This document shows, in pieces, positions 7,154-14,143 of a DNA stretch of 14,143 bases. The position numbers and the translations under genes are program-made. A model generated the notes under the pieces. It was given only the letters and a program-made list of their open reading frames with translations. It did no database searches and was not told the DNA's origin. The stretch covers positions 1 to 14,143 of the forward strand of contig DATCLA010000089.1 of the NCBI GenBank assembly GCA_036564195.1, read 5' to 3'. The stretch comes from DATCLA01 sp036564195 (GTDB lineage Bacteria; Bacillota; UBA4882; UBA8346). Position 1 is the stretch's first letter; each line of letters opens with the position of its first letter.

Positions 7154-7347
7154 CAGTTGGCAAAAAGCCATACTCTGGCGGTCTGGGGATTAAATTCAAG
7201 CGGCAAGTAAAAGGATTATGAACAGTTTTAGCGAAGTTCTTTTAGGCTGATTATTTTGGAAACCAACCGCTGGAGTTCGGCGTTTTATAAAAAGAATGAC
7301 AGCGTCTTTTTTGAAGAATGTTTTAAACAATGGGAGGAGCAATAAAC

Positions 7348-8079
7348 GTGAAAAAAGTTGTTTCGGTTTTATTAATGCTGATGCTGTTGGGAGGAGTTCC
7401 GGTTCTGACCCGGGCCGCAGAAGCCGGGTCCAAAGGTGAACTGGTGGGACTGGCCGGGAATGTAGATGCCGGTTGGTTTAATTATCAGTTAACTAATAAT
7501 TTGAAAGCGACCCTTTTATATGATGAAGAATTATTGCGGGGCGGATTCCAATACCAGTTCGGTGAGAAGTTCGGAATTAAAGCGGGAATGTTATATGATG
7601 ACGATTTATCCGATAATGTGCTCTCCGATACTTCAAAAACCCATCCGTATGCCGGGATTAATTGGAATTTACCGTTTGGTAATAACACCCGTTTAATCGG
7701 TTACTATGATTATGATTATCGAGGTAAAGAATGGCAGACTTATGAGGCTGCCGTCCGGGTGGAGATGTTTCCTAATCAATATATCCAGGTAGGTGTCAGA
7801 GGCGATGCCGGTGACGGTGTTGAACCGATTTATAATTATGATGACGACCTGTCTGATGTGGATAACACTGAAGCATTATTCTTCCTCCGGGGTGACTTTA
7901 GTTGGACGTGGAAGAAGCTAAGTCTGGAACTTCGGCCGCTGTTGTATGTGCAAGGAACTTTCCTTCATGATTACGATTTGAAGTATAAAGTTAATGATCA
8001 ATGGAGCATAATGTTTAATATGAACAGCCTTTATGATAAAGAGACGAAATACCGGGGCGGGGTTCAATTTAAATTTTAG
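7348..8079 (+). CDS. Secreted beta-barrel-like protein, candidate outer membrane protein
   Basis: The start is taken as GTG 7348, with GGGAGGAG (7332-7339) as its ribosome binding site; an ATG at 7330 overlaps that site. The 243-aa product has a signal peptide (MKKVVSVLLMLMLLGG...), with likely cleavage near TRAAEA at 21-26. The mature part is almost free of hydrophobic helices. It is built of alternating polar/hydrophobic strands separated by acidic turns, with DDDLSD at 84-89 and again at 165-170, and related LYDEE and LYDKE turns at 58-62 and 228-232. It ends in YRGGVQFKF, an amphipathic strand with terminal Phe, as in outer membrane beta-barrels recognised by BamA. I do not recognise a named family. 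The GerMN gene follows after 14 bases, so they are probably co-transcribed. Confidence 0.75.
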   Translation: MKKVVSVLLMLMLLGGVPVLTRAAEAGSKGELVGLAGNVDAGWFNYQLTNNLKATLLYDEELLRGGFQYQFGEKFGIKAGMLYDDDLSDNVLSDTSKTHPYAGINWNLPFGNNTRLIGYYDYDYRGKEWQTYEAAVRVEMFPNQYIQVGVRGDAGDGVEPIYNYDDDLSDVDNTEALFFLRGDFSWTWKKLSLELRPLLYVQGTFLHDYDLKYKVNDQWSIMFNMNSLYDKETKYRGGVQFKF

Positions 8080-8093
8080 CGAGGCGATTACTG

Positions 8094-8672
8094 ATGCGGC
8101 GGTTAACCATCCCTTTATTAATAATTCTGTTGTTGCTGGCCGGAGTGATTGGCTATTCAACCCGGACCGGAGAAGTAATTAAGCTCCGCCAGCAGATCGA
8201 GTTAGTTGAAAAGCAACAGTCGCAACCGGGTGTTACTGATTCACCTATGGATACGGTGGCCTTGTTTTTTGTCAATAACTCCAAGAATAGTTTAACCTTA
8301 AAGCCGGTAATTGTGGAGATTCCCCGGTGCAGCGGGGCGGCGAAGTGGAAAGCGGTTTTGGAGGCTTTATTCAAAGGACCGCCGGAAAGTTCGGAACTAT
8401 TATCGATCTTTCCTGAGGGTACTAAGGCAATATCGATCGAAGTAAAAAATGGTTTAGCAACAGTTAATCTTAATCAGCAAGCTACAATGGTTAATGTGGG
8501 TTCCGAGGGTGAAGCCTTGGCAGTTGCCTCTATAGTGAATACCCTGACCAAATTACCTGAGATTTTTGAGGTTAAAATCCTGATCGAAGGTGAAGAAGTG
8601 GAATCGTTAGCCGGCCATGTTGATCTCTCTGAGACTTTCAGGTATAACAGCCAATTAGTATCGTTTGAATAA
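8094..8672 (+). CDS. GerMN domain sporulation/germination protein
   Basis: This 192-aa protein has an N-terminal hydrophobic anchor (residues 5-20), a short helical, possibly coiled stretch (26-45) and a single GerMN domain (about 54-178). Recognisable pieces are VALFFVNN (55-62), LEALFKGPPESSELLSIFPEGT (start near 88), a NGLATVNLN strand, GSEGEALAVASIVNTLTKLPEI and the final GHVDLSETF. GerMN domains are found in B. subtilis GerM, which affects sporulation and germination, and in other envelope proteins. GerM is a lipoprotein with two such domains; here there is one domain and no lipobox cysteine, so it is membrane-anchored or secreted. The ATG follows the beta-barrel gene by 14 bases with only a weak site (GCGAGGCG). 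A terminator follows. Confidence 0.92.
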   Translation: MRRLTIPLLIILLLLAGVIGYSTRTGEVIKLRQQIELVEKQQSQPGVTDSPMDTVALFFVNNSKNSLTLKPVIVEIPRCSGAAKWKAVLEALFKGPPESSELLSIFPEGTKAISIEVKNGLATVNLNQQATMVNVGSEGEALAVASIVNTLTKLPEIFEVKILIEGEEVESLAGHVDLSETFRYNSQLVSFE

Positions 8673-8697
8673 ATTTAAATTAAACCACCCTTTCTTT

Positions 8698-8725
8698 AAA
8701 AAACTCCGTTTACCGGGGTTTTTCT
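8698..8725 (+). terminator. Intrinsic terminator after the GerMN gene
   Basis: AAACTCCG (8701-8708) pairs with CGGGGTTT (8714-8721), with one U-G pair and a TTTAC loop, followed by TTTCTTATTTT. It separates the beta-barrel/GerMN unit from the dacF-like unit. Confidence 0.85.
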
Positions 8726-8783
8726 TATTTTCCTCTCAGTCTATTCCGCAGGTTCCCGGCATAGATTTATCAAAGGGGGAACG

Positions 8784-9977
8784 ATGATGCGGATTTTGGT
8801 TGTATCAAAACGCTTATTACTGGTGTTACTGTTGCCTGTGGCGGGAATTCTGGTTGGCAGCGGTATTTATGGAGTTTACCGTCTACGGCAACAAATAACC
8901 GGCGGATACCTGGTTCGGCACCAATATCCACCTTTAGTATTTTTTTTGGCAGACCGAAAAGGGCCGGAAGTTTGTGCCCGTGCCGCAGTGCTGGTTGAAG
9001 TCTCCAGTGGTGCCGTGCTTTATGCCAAAAATGCCGAAGAGCGTCGAGCCCCGGCCAGTACCACCAAGATTATGACTGCCATTGTGGCCTTGGAAAAAGG
9101 AAACCTTAACAAGGTGGTTAAGATCAGCCGTCGGGCGGCGCTTACCGGCGGTTCCTCCATCTGGTTAAAAAGCGGCCAGCGAATGGCATTAAAAGAACTG
9201 ATTGAAGGCATGATGTTACGTTCTGGGAATGACGGCAGTGTGGCGGTTGCGGAAGGAATTGCCGGTAGTGTCGAAAATTTTGTGCGCCTGATGAATCTCA
9301 AAGCAAAAGAGTTGGGCGCTTTAAATACTAATTTTCGTAATACTCATGGCTTAAGAGCTCCTTCCCATTATACGACCGCCCTAGATCTGGCCTTAATTAC
9401 CCGTTACGCCTTAGCGGACCGGCGTTTTGCAAAACTGGTAAAGACTAAAACTGCCCGGCTGAAATGGGCCGATGGTGGGAAAGAAGTAGAGATTCGTAAT
9501 ACCAACCGGCTACTCTGGGCAATGCAGGGAGTGGATGGGGTTAAGACTGGAACTACCAATGAGGCGGGGCATTGTTTGGTGGCTTCCGCCACCCGGGACG
9601 GGAAAAAATTTGTAGCGGTAGTCTTAAACTCCAACAACCGCTGGAATGACTGCGCCAAGTTACTGGAATACGGATTTAGAAACTTTTCAATTGTCAAATT
9701 AGCCGACCGGCACCGTCCGATCCGCCGAATTAGGGTCAACGGTGCTAAAACAAAAGTGCTTGCGCTTTACCCCCGCAATGACCTGATAGCAGTCGTCGAA
9801 ACCGGTACCGAAAACCGGCTTCAGACTGAAGTCCAGATATTCGAAGATCCGGTTGAAGCGCCGCTGGTCCCCGGGCAAGTCTTGGGAAAGATTAGTTACA
9901 GATACCAAAGGCAATTAGTTCATGGGGTTGACTTAATTAATCTAAAGCCAGTGAAGCGAAGGGGGTTATGGTGGTGA
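8784..9977 (+). CDS. dacF: D-alanyl-D-alanine carboxypeptidase (DacF/PBP5 family, peptidase S11)
   Basis: This 397-aa low-molecular-weight penicillin-binding protein removes the terminal D-Ala from peptidoglycan pentapeptides outside the cytoplasmic membrane. The three active-site motifs are present in order: STTK (Ser92, Lys95), SGN (147-149) and KTG (254-256). A C-terminal PBP5_C-like beta domain spans about residues 301-385. A hydrophobic segment at 11-32 acts as signal peptide or anchor. The ribosome binding site AAAGGGGGA precedes tandem ATGs at 8784 and 8787, and either could be used. The C-terminus (KRRGLWW) is short and lacks an obvious amphipathic anchor helix. The DacF assignment rests on the sporulation context; vegetative DacA-type function is possible. 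Its end overlaps the next gene by 10 bases. Confidence 0.93.
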   Translation: MMRILVVSKRLLLVLLLPVAGILVGSGIYGVYRLRQQITGGYLVRHQYPPLVFFLADRKGPEVCARAAVLVEVSSGAVLYAKNAEERRAPASTTKIMTAIVALEKGNLNKVVKISRRAALTGGSSIWLKSGQRMALKELIEGMMLRSGNDGSVAVAEGIAGSVENFVRLMNLKAKELGALNTNFRNTHGLRAPSHYTTALDLALITRYALADRRFAKLVKTKTARLKWADGGKEVEIRNTNRLLWAMQGVDGVKTGTTNEAGHCLVASATRDGKKFVAVVLNSNNRWNDCAKLLEYGFRNFSIVKLADRHRPIRRIRVNGAKTKVLALYPRNDLIAVVETGTENRLQTEVQIFEDPVEAPLVPGQVLGKISYRYQRQLVHGVDLINLKPVKRRGLWW

Positions 9978-10990
9978 AGTTTAAAAGCCTGAAAGCGGTT
10001 TTTAGCATCGCCGCCACGTTTATCGGGACAGTAGTAGGCGCCGGTTTTGCCTCCGGCCAGGAGATTTATCAATTTTTTACTGTCTATGGAGTATTGGGAT
10101 TCCCCGGCTTAATATTAGCAACCGTGATCTTGGGCTGGGCTTCCAATAAAGTGTTTCAGATCGGCCTGCGGTTGTCAACTCCTTCCTACCGTGAAATATT
10201 ACTCTATTTACTGGGGCCGCGGTTCTTGCCGGCGGCAGACTTTTTTTTTCTGCTTTTTCTGCTCTTGCTTACGGCAGTAATGTTTGCCGGAAGCGGTATG
10301 GTTTTTAAGGAATTAAACTTAGAGTATGGTCTGGGGATCGGACTGACTCTGGTAATTTTGGTGGGAGTTTTATACCGGGGTTTACCGGGCTTGGTTAAAG
10401 TAAACGAACTGGTCATTCCGTTGATGTTTACCGTCTGCTTAATTGTGACAGGGTATGCCATAATCACCCGCTGCCCCGTTGGCCAACAGCCGGAGACTCA
10501 CGGTAACTGGATTTTAGGAGCTTTACAGTTTTCTGCCTATAATCTGATTCTGGCAGTGCCGGTATTGTTGGCACTGGCCAGGGATTACCCGGACCGTGCT
10601 TTGTTACAAATGGGTAGCTGGTTGGGTAGTCTGGCCTTAGGCGGATTGGCGTTTCTAATTCATGCCGCAATTATTGTTCATCACCAACAGTTGCTAAACC
10701 GCGCTTTGCCGATGGTGGTTTTAGCAAAAATGATGAACCACTGGTTTTATTGGGGTTATGCGCTCATCTTATGGGGTGAGATGTTAACCACGCTGTTGGC
10801 AAATGTTTATGGACTGGGGCAGAGGTTAGCGGTTTGGAGCGGCTGGCCATTAAGAAGGTGGGTGTGGCTGATCGGAATTGCCGGGATTATTGTCGCCAGG
10901 TTAGGCTTTGTAAAGTTGATCGCAGGTTTCTATCCGATCTATGGCTTTTTAAGCTTAGTACTGCTGCTTTTGCTCATTGTTAAGGAGTAA
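9968..10990 (+). CDS. ykvI: YkvI family membrane protein (COG3949), transporter-like
   Basis: This 340-aa integral membrane protein has about ten hydrophobic segments. Its N-terminal signature, FSIAATFIGTVVGAGFASGQEIYQFF in effect (starting near residue 11), is characteristic of the YkvI family, which has an amino-acid-transporter-like fold with an unwound, glycine-rich first helix. The substrate is unknown. The ATG at 9968 has GAAGGGGG upstream, inside the end of the D,D-carboxypeptidase gene, with a 10-base overlap. This indicates translational coupling, so a link to cell-wall metabolism or sporulation is possible but unproven. The protein is of normal length. Confidence 0.88.
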   Translation: MVVKFKSLKAVFSIAATFIGTVVGAGFASGQEIYQFFTVYGVLGFPGLILATVILGWASNKVFQIGLRLSTPSYREILLYLLGPRFLPAADFFFLLFLLLLTAVMFAGSGMVFKELNLEYGLGIGLTLVILVGVLYRGLPGLVKVNELVIPLMFTVCLIVTGYAIITRCPVGQQPETHGNWILGALQFSAYNLILAVPVLLALARDYPDRALLQMGSWLGSLALGGLAFLIHAAIIVHHQQLLNRALPMVVLAKMMNHWFYWGYALILWGEMLTTLLANVYGLGQRLAVWSGWPLRRWVWLIGIAGIIVARLGFVKLIAGFYPIYGFLSLVLLLLLIVKE

Positions 10991-11036
10991 ATCAGTGGCG
11001 GTTAGGCCGGTTTTCACCCGCACGTATAATTAGACG

Positions 11037-11056
11037 GATAATTAGTGTTAATTATC
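11037..11056. repeat. Perfect 8-bp inverted repeat between ykvI and spoIIE
   Basis: GATAATTA (11037-11044) and TAATTATC (11049-11056) are exact reverse complements around a GTGT centre. No T run follows, so it is a poor intrinsic terminator. It lies about 40 bases upstream of the proposed spoIIE -35 region and could be a protein-binding site. Confidence 0.45.
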
Positions 11057-11094
11057 TGAATATGCCGGAAATCGGTTTATTGGTTGTTATAAAA

Positions 11095-11129
11095 ATCGAC
11101 ATAAATTATTTTACATAATATGTTATATT
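11095..11129 (+). promoter_or_regulatory. Candidate Spo0A-activated spoIIE promoter with long spacer
   Basis: TCGACA (11096-11101) matches five of six bases of the sigma-A -35 hexamer and, with the preceding A, is one mismatch from the reverse Spo0A box TTCGACA. TATATT (11124-11129) matches five of six bases of the -10 hexamer. The spacer is 22 bases, abnormally long. Spo0A-activated promoters of this kind (spoIIG, spoIIE in B. subtilis) are known for 21-22 base spacers. A second near-match to TGNCGAA, TGCCGGA, lies at 11063-11069. Confidence 0.5.
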
Positions 11130-11246
11130 TTTACAGGACCTTATTTACATGATTGTAACCTGGTATAGTCCGAACGGCGGTTGGATCAGGAATAAATCAT
11201 TAACTGTATGGAATGACAATATCATGATGGTTTGGGGTGGGGAGCT

Positions 11247-13667
11247 TTGGCAGAACAAGCGCCATGCAATATCCAAAAATATTATTGGCCCGACTTAAAC
11301 AGCCTGAGTCCATCTTCTGAAGCTCCGTCAGCACAACAAACTCTCGTGAAACAGATTGCTTTCAGAACCAAACTGATAAGGTATTGCGCTCAATTTCTAT
11401 TAGCCTTTTTATTTAGCCGGGCAATGCTCCCCAAAGAGAACTTTCCTGGCGCTGCCCCTTTTGCCATTGCTCAACATGCTACCGTCACACCCTGGGAATG
11501 CTGGTTGATTGTTGTTGCTACTTTTATCGGGACTTTAACGGTGACAAACTTGGAAAATGCAATTTGGATGGGTGGGTCATTGGCGGTACTTTACCTAATT
11601 AACGGTTGGTGCCTCAAGGTATCCCAGACCAGCCTACGGGGATTACTGTTATTCAGTATCTGGGTTTTAATGCGTATTTTGGCCACTGCTACTCGGATGT
11701 CAAATGTTAGCACATTACACCAAACCGGTATTGAAATTTTAAGCAGCGGGATATTAGTATTCTGCTTTCAATCGGGTTTTAATTTTCTCACCAAACCTTC
11801 AAAAGTATCCAAGGGATCTTCTTTAGGTCTATCGATCATGGCAGCGGTAAGTCTAAGCGGAATAACCGGGCTCCGGTTTTTTTCTTTGGAACTGTCGGAT
11901 ATCGCTTTAGTTTTCCTGCTTACAACAGTATCGTATTTGGGTGGAGGAGGGGTTGGTTCAACTATGGGTATGTTAATTGCGGTAATAATGGGAATCACCA
12001 GTGGGGAGTTTGTAGTAAAGCTGGCCTTATTGGCAATGTCCGGTTTCTTGGGGGGACTATTAAAGGACTTTGGCAAGTGGGGGACGGTATTTGGTGTATG
12101 TTGCGGGTTTTATTTGGTTACCCGCCAGCCACAGATGGAGCCGGTTTTAACTTCGCAGTTAGTATCCTGGGGGTTGGGATTATCCGGCTTTGCCTTAATG
12201 CCGCGACGCTTTTTGACACAAATATCGGATTATTTTCCGGAACGCTCGGAAAAAACGAATTCCCTCGTAAGGCAGCAGAAGCTAAAAGAGGTTATAGGTA
12301 GCAGGTTGAGTAATGTGGCCAAAGTATTCGAAGAAATAGTCCAAGATTTTAATAATGCACAATATCAGAGTGAAAATTCCAAGATTGACTTGTATAACTT
12401 GTTGGATCAAGTTTGCTCCAAAAATTGCAGACATTGTAATGGTTATGAACTTTGTTGGGAGAAGAATTTTTATGCAACTTACCGGGAGATATTCGATTTG
12501 CTGGCGTGTGCCGAACTTTATGGTGAAGTCGGTCCCCAACATCTCAAAGGAAAGTTAAGTCAGACCTGTTATCAACAGTACAAATTAATTACTACAGTTA
12601 ATCATCTGTTTGAAAAATTCCAAACCGAACTGTTCTGGCGGTGTAAATATGAGGCGGGCAAAACTTTAGTCACCAGCCAACTACAGGGGGTCTCCAGCTT
12701 TATTAGTGATTTAGCTGAGGAAGTCGTTACGGATCAGGTTTTTAAAGAAGGGTTTGAAGCCAGTATCAAATATGGTTTGAACCGGCTGGGTATTGTCACC
12801 CAGGAAGTTGCAGTGACTTCTTCCCGGGAGCAAGGCCTGGAAATTAAAATCTGCCAAAAGGTCTGCAAACACAGGCGTGAATGTCAAAATTTGATTGTCC
12901 CGATGCTCGAGAATATTTTGGGACAGAAGTATATGGTCTGGACTAAACAGTGTTACTTAAAAGGAGGTAATTGTAACTATCTATTGATCCCGGAATTTAA
13001 ATATGAAGTCTTAACGACGATTTGTAAATTACCCAAAAGCGGTAACGAACAGTCCGGAGATAACCATGCTATGCATCAGTTAAAAGATGGCCACTTTGTT
13101 ACTATTTTAAGCGATGGAATGGGACATGGCCGGAAAGCAGCTGAAGAGAGCCGGATTACCATCAATGTGCTGGAACGTCTCTTGGAAAATGGGATTGATC
13201 GTGATTTTGCAGTGAAGATGGTTAATTCGATGATTGCGTTACGCTCACCGGAAGAATCATTTGCTACTGTCGATCTGACCATCATCGATCTCTACACGGC
13301 TAAAACCGAGTTTATCAAGATTGGAGCGGCTGCCACTTATATTAAAAGAGGACGGGAGGTTTGGCCGGTCAAATCAACTTCATTACCGGTGGGTATTTTA
13401 AACACAGTGGACGTGGAGAGGACAGTCAGTCAGTTGCAACCGGGTGATTTGATCATTATGGTTACCGATGGGGTGGTGGATAGTAAAGCCGAAGCAAGTA
13501 ACAAAGAAGACTGGATGATCCGGGCTTTAAGTAAAGTCGAAGTTGTCGGACCGGAGACTTTGGGTGAATACTTGCTTAATCTGGCCCGAATTAACCAGGA
13601 TGGACAGCCCAAAGACGATATGACCGTGGTGGTATTGCAAATTAACAAACAGGGAGAGGAAGAGTAA
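11247..13667 (+). CDS. spoIIE: Stage II sporulation protein E, PP2C-type phosphatase
   Basis: SpoIIE dephosphorylates the anti-anti-sigma factor SpoIIAA, releasing sigma-F in the forespore, and helps polar septum formation. The layout is complete at 806 aa. An N-terminal membrane domain has about ten hydrophobic segments (residues 45-320). A central cytoplasmic region follows, with the usual cysteine cluster (CSKNCRHCNGYELC, about 390-403) and a second one near 536-577. The PP2C domain begins at about 590. Its metal-ligand motifs are LSDGMGHG (Asp623), TDGVVD (Asp741) and PKDDMTVVVL (Asp790/791). No ATG is suitable: TTG 11247 is chosen because GGGGTGG (11234-11240) lies 6 bases upstream; TTG 11232 is the alternative, and an in-frame TGA at 11214 limits further extension. 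A terminator follows. Confidence 0.96.
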   Translation: MAEQAPCNIQKYYWPDLNSLSPSSEAPSAQQTLVKQIAFRTKLIRYCAQFLLAFLFSRAMLPKENFPGAAPFAIAQHATVTPWECWLIVVATFIGTLTVTNLENAIWMGGSLAVLYLINGWCLKVSQTSLRGLLLFSIWVLMRILATATRMSNVSTLHQTGIEILSSGILVFCFQSGFNFLTKPSKVSKGSSLGLSIMAAVSLSGITGLRFFSLELSDIALVFLLTTVSYLGGGGVGSTMGMLIAVIMGITSGEFVVKLALLAMSGFLGGLLKDFGKWGTVFGVCCGFYLVTRQPQMEPVLTSQLVSWGLGLSGFALMPRRFLTQISDYFPERSEKTNSLVRQQKLKEVIGSRLSNVAKVFEEIVQDFNNAQYQSENSKIDLYNLLDQVCSKNCRHCNGYELCWEKNFYATYREIFDLLACAELYGEVGPQHLKGKLSQTCYQQYKLITTVNHLFEKFQTELFWRCKYEAGKTLVTSQLQGVSSFISDLAEEVVTDQVFKEGFEASIKYGLNRLGIVTQEVAVTSSREQGLEIKICQKVCKHRRECQNLIVPMLENILGQKYMVWTKQCYLKGGNCNYLLIPEFKYEVLTTICKLPKSGNEQSGDNHAMHQLKDGHFVTILSDGMGHGRKAAEESRITINVLERLLENGIDRDFAVKMVNSMIALRSPEESFATVDLTIIDLYTAKTEFIKIGAAATYIKRGREVWPVKSTSLPVGILNTVDVERTVSQLQPGDLIIMVTDGVVDSKAEASNKEDWMIRALSKVEVVGPETLGEYLLNLARINQDGQPKDDMTVVVLQINKQGEEE

Positions 13668-13696
13668 GCGACACCGGCTTCCTCAAATTAATAACT

Positions 13697-13724
13697 AAAC
13701 CCGGAGCAGGGTTTCATTTTTTTT
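13697..13724 (+). terminator. Intrinsic terminator after spoIIE
   Basis: AAACCC (13697-13702) pairs with GGGTTT (13709-13714) around GGAGCA, followed by CA and eight T residues (13717-13724). Confidence 0.88.
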
Positions 13725-14143
13725 AACAGATTGTAATTTACTTTCTGTTTTTTCTTTGTTACAGTAGTTTAATAAGAAGATTTTTCTGTTAGTGGAAAGG
13801 GCCGGAAGCAAAAGAAAAGCGATGGTTTAGATGGCAAAGGTGCGTCGGGGTAGGATATTTTGGAACAAGTATCTTTTGAAATTACCGCATCACCGTTTTA
13901 AATAGGAGTATACTATAAAAAATGAGAAAAGCCGAAACTATCATATTACTGTGTTATTAATTGACCTTTGAGGGGAAATTACCAATCCGCAAATAAAAGG
14001 CGGATTTATTTTATAGCAAATGTTTTGGGAACTATCTGGTTTAAACGGCGTTTTTTTAGTGGAAGTATAAAAAGCATGATTTTAATAAAAAAATCTTTTT
14101 AATGAAGGATTTGATATTAGCAGTATCGGGGGAAGTCTCTTGC
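13725..14143. other. Intergenic region without a convincing gene
   Basis: About 420 AT-rich bases follow the spoIIE terminator. I see only very short frames, for example 24 codons at 13831-13905 with no ribosome binding site, and a hairpin at 13984-14006. The next gene, presumably beginning past the right edge, would take its promoter from here. No tRNA, repeat array or insertion sequence is seen. Confidence 0.6.
13984..14013 (+). terminator. Hairpin with AT-rich tail
   Basis: AATCCGC (13984-13990) pairs exactly with GCGGATT (14000-14006) around a nine-base A-rich loop, and TATTTTAT follows. It resembles a weak terminator. No gene is recognised just upstream, so it may belong to a small transcript or a leader of the next gene. 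Confidence 0.4.

Noticed and set aside
13831..13905. 24-codon ATG frame (MAKVRRGRIFW...) after spoIIE
   Set aside because: There is no ribosome binding site, and it is short enough to arise by chance.
1..14143. CRISPR array, rRNA, tRNA or complete insertion sequence
   Set aside because: No regularly spaced repeats, RNA-gene arms or intact transposase with terminal repeats were seen on either strand.

Overview
The window looks like chromosomal DNA of an endospore-forming member of the Bacillota (Clostridia/Limnochordia-like). The evidence is a germinant-receptor operon of the GerA/GerB/GerC type, a GerMN-domain protein, a DacF-like D,D-carboxypeptidase and SpoIIE. Coding sequence is of intermediate GC with AT-rich intergenic DNA, strong AGGAGG-type ribosome binding sites and many intrinsic terminators. 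A predicted beta-barrel protein (7348-8079) ends in a C-terminal aromatic strand, which hints at a diderm spore former; that is inference from one protein.

Layout. Positions 1-386 hold two copies of one terminator-like palindrome 142 bp apart, a further weak hairpin, a 39-codon single-span membrane protein gene and its terminator. Positions 385-602 hold what looks like a frameshifted transposase remnant on the minus strand. A secreted or anchored metallophosphatase-family protein with altered active-site residues follows (726-1664), then a bidirectional-looking terminator. Next is a small two-span membrane protein (1865-2032) with an excellent ribosome binding site but no ATG, GTG or TTG next to it. 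On the minus strand, 6074 to 2044, lies an overlapping gerKA-gerKB-gerKC operon for a spore germinant receptor. Plus-strand genes follow: an S66 L,D-carboxypeptidase; the beta-barrel candidate with a GerMN protein 14 bp downstream; a terminator; a DacF-like carboxypeptidase overlapping a YkvI-family transporter-like protein; and spoIIE with a candidate Spo0A-dependent promoter. A strong terminator follows spoIIE, then about 420 bp without a convincing gene.

Functional theme. Most genes concern spore formation, the spore envelope and germination. SpoIIE triggers the forespore-specific programme, DacF-like and LdcA-like enzymes trim peptidoglycan peptides, the GerMN protein is of a sporulation/germination family, and GerKABC senses germinants. 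The less ordinary material is in small membrane ORFs, leader structures and the beta-barrel candidate.
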